NCBI RefSeq assembly: GCF_005048155.1
Contig: NZ_SUMB01000008.1
Location: forward strand, 1-64,000
Reading direction: 5' to 3'
Source of the DNA: Streptomyces piniterrae
Lineage (GTDB): Bacteria; Actinomycetota; Actinomycetes; Streptomycetales; Streptomycetaceae
DNA length: 64,000 nt
Shown here piece after piece: positions 63,643 through 64,000 of the stretch (position 1 is the stretch's first letter; each line of letters begins with the position of its first letter). The notes under the pieces were generated by a model. That model was not told where the DNA came from. It was given only the letters and a program-made list of their open reading frames with translations, and searched no databases. The translations under genes and the position numbers were made by a program.

Positions 63643-64000
63643 ATGCGCGAGAACAGGACCACGCACACAACAGACACCACACGTTCCACGGACACCCTGG
63701 AGGTCACGGGTGGCGGAGGCGGAGCTCACAGGGCGCGCTCCCCGTTCCGCAGGACCATGCTCCGCAAGGTGCTCCCCGCGGTCGCCGCGGCCGGCATAGG
63801 CGTCGCCGGATTCGCGGGGTTGGCGCACGGTGGCGAGGCGTCCGACGCGACGGCCGGCGGCGGGCATGCGGCAGCGAGGACGACGCTCTCCCGAGACTCC
63901 ACCGCCACCGTCACCACCCGCGCCGCCGGCACCGGATCGCTACGCGAGGCCGCGGCCGCCGACTTCCCCACCTGGGGCACCCGTTGGGTGGTGCACGCCA
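63643..64000 (+). CDS. Secreted protein, partial (cut by right edge)
   Basis: The first 119 residues only. A Thr/Gly-rich cytoplasmic start is followed by RSPFRRTMLRKVLPAVAAAG, which reads as an Arg-rich n-region with a possible Tat-like pair and hydrophobic core, and AHGGEA as a likely cleavage area. The remainder visible is Ala/Thr-rich, ending FPTWGTRWVVHA. ATG 63643 follows GGAGGGG. Function cannot be read from this part. Confidence 0.75.
   Translation, partial: MRENRTTHTTDTTRSTDTLEVTGGGGGAHRARSPFRRTMLRKVLPAVAAAGIGVAGFAGLAHGGEASDATAGGGHAAARTTLSRDSTATVTTRAAGTGSLREAAAADFPTWGTRWVVHA

Overview
The window is high-GC actinobacterial DNA and almost certainly Streptomyces. Evidence: strong third-position GC, GTG/TTG starts, XRE(DUF5753)-DUF397 and SARP regulators, a SpoIIE-type phosphatase, a metG/aspS pair of streptomycete type, and two copies of the Streptomyces parS sequence GTTTCACGTGAAAC. 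The parS sites suggest the right half lies in the oriC-proximal part of a linear chromosome. I cannot name the species.

Layout. 1-1.9 kb: a TnpB-related IS200/IS605-type protein runs off the left edge, next to an orphan PCMT-like methyltransferase whose C-terminus appears frameshifted. 2-17.6 kb: most of the corrin-ring part of cobalamin synthesis. cobN (-) sits behind a cobalamin riboswitch; cobG, cobH and the cobI-cobJ fusion (+) follow; cobK (-) and cbiD (+) diverge; cobL-cobM (-) close the block. A lone tnpB element separates cobG from cobH. An aldo/keto reductase, a SnoaL-like protein and a small conserved protein are interspersed. 17.8-23 kb: a TsaD paralogue behind a 23-bp inverted repeat, a cation-diffusion-facilitator exporter, a membrane protein, a DUF4291 protein and a quinone-oxidoreductase-like enzyme. 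23-29.2 kb: a MacB-like efflux operon (lipoprotein, adaptor, ATPase, permease) divergent from an OmpR-type response regulator/histidine kinase pair. 29.2-33.5 kb: a lipoprotein polysaccharide deacetylase, a membrane-anchored esterase and a TerF-type vWA protein with a long acidic repeat region.

33.8-41 kb is the most distinctive accessory locus. An SseB-like protein, a small helical WXG-like protein and a 1,576-residue RHS/YD-repeat polymorphic toxin with a type VII-like N-terminus form a tight operon. A GC-poor tail follows, with a novel toxin tip, a probable immunity protein, a barstar homologue that does not obviously match this toxin, and two remnant-like small ORFs. This looks like a toxin/immunity cassette exchange site. 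41-46.7 kb: membrane-anchored and secreted small proteins, an HTH/zinc-ribbon protein, a 14-TM drug exporter and an XRE-DUF397 pair.

46.9-64 kb is more core-like: metG, a DinB-family protein, aspS, a PAS-GAF-SpoIIE-HATPase phosphatase, an AI-2E-family permease, a pirin, an SseB-domain protein, an acyl-CoA dehydrogenase, an M18 aminopeptidase translationally coupled to an AfsR-type SARP, a DUF4232 lipoprotein and a truncated secreted protein. One parS forms the centre of a perfect 42-bp palindrome behind the pirin gene; the other lies upstream of the last gene. No tRNA, rRNA or CRISPR array was seen. All positions are my reading of the sequence; family names come from motif recognition, not database searches.
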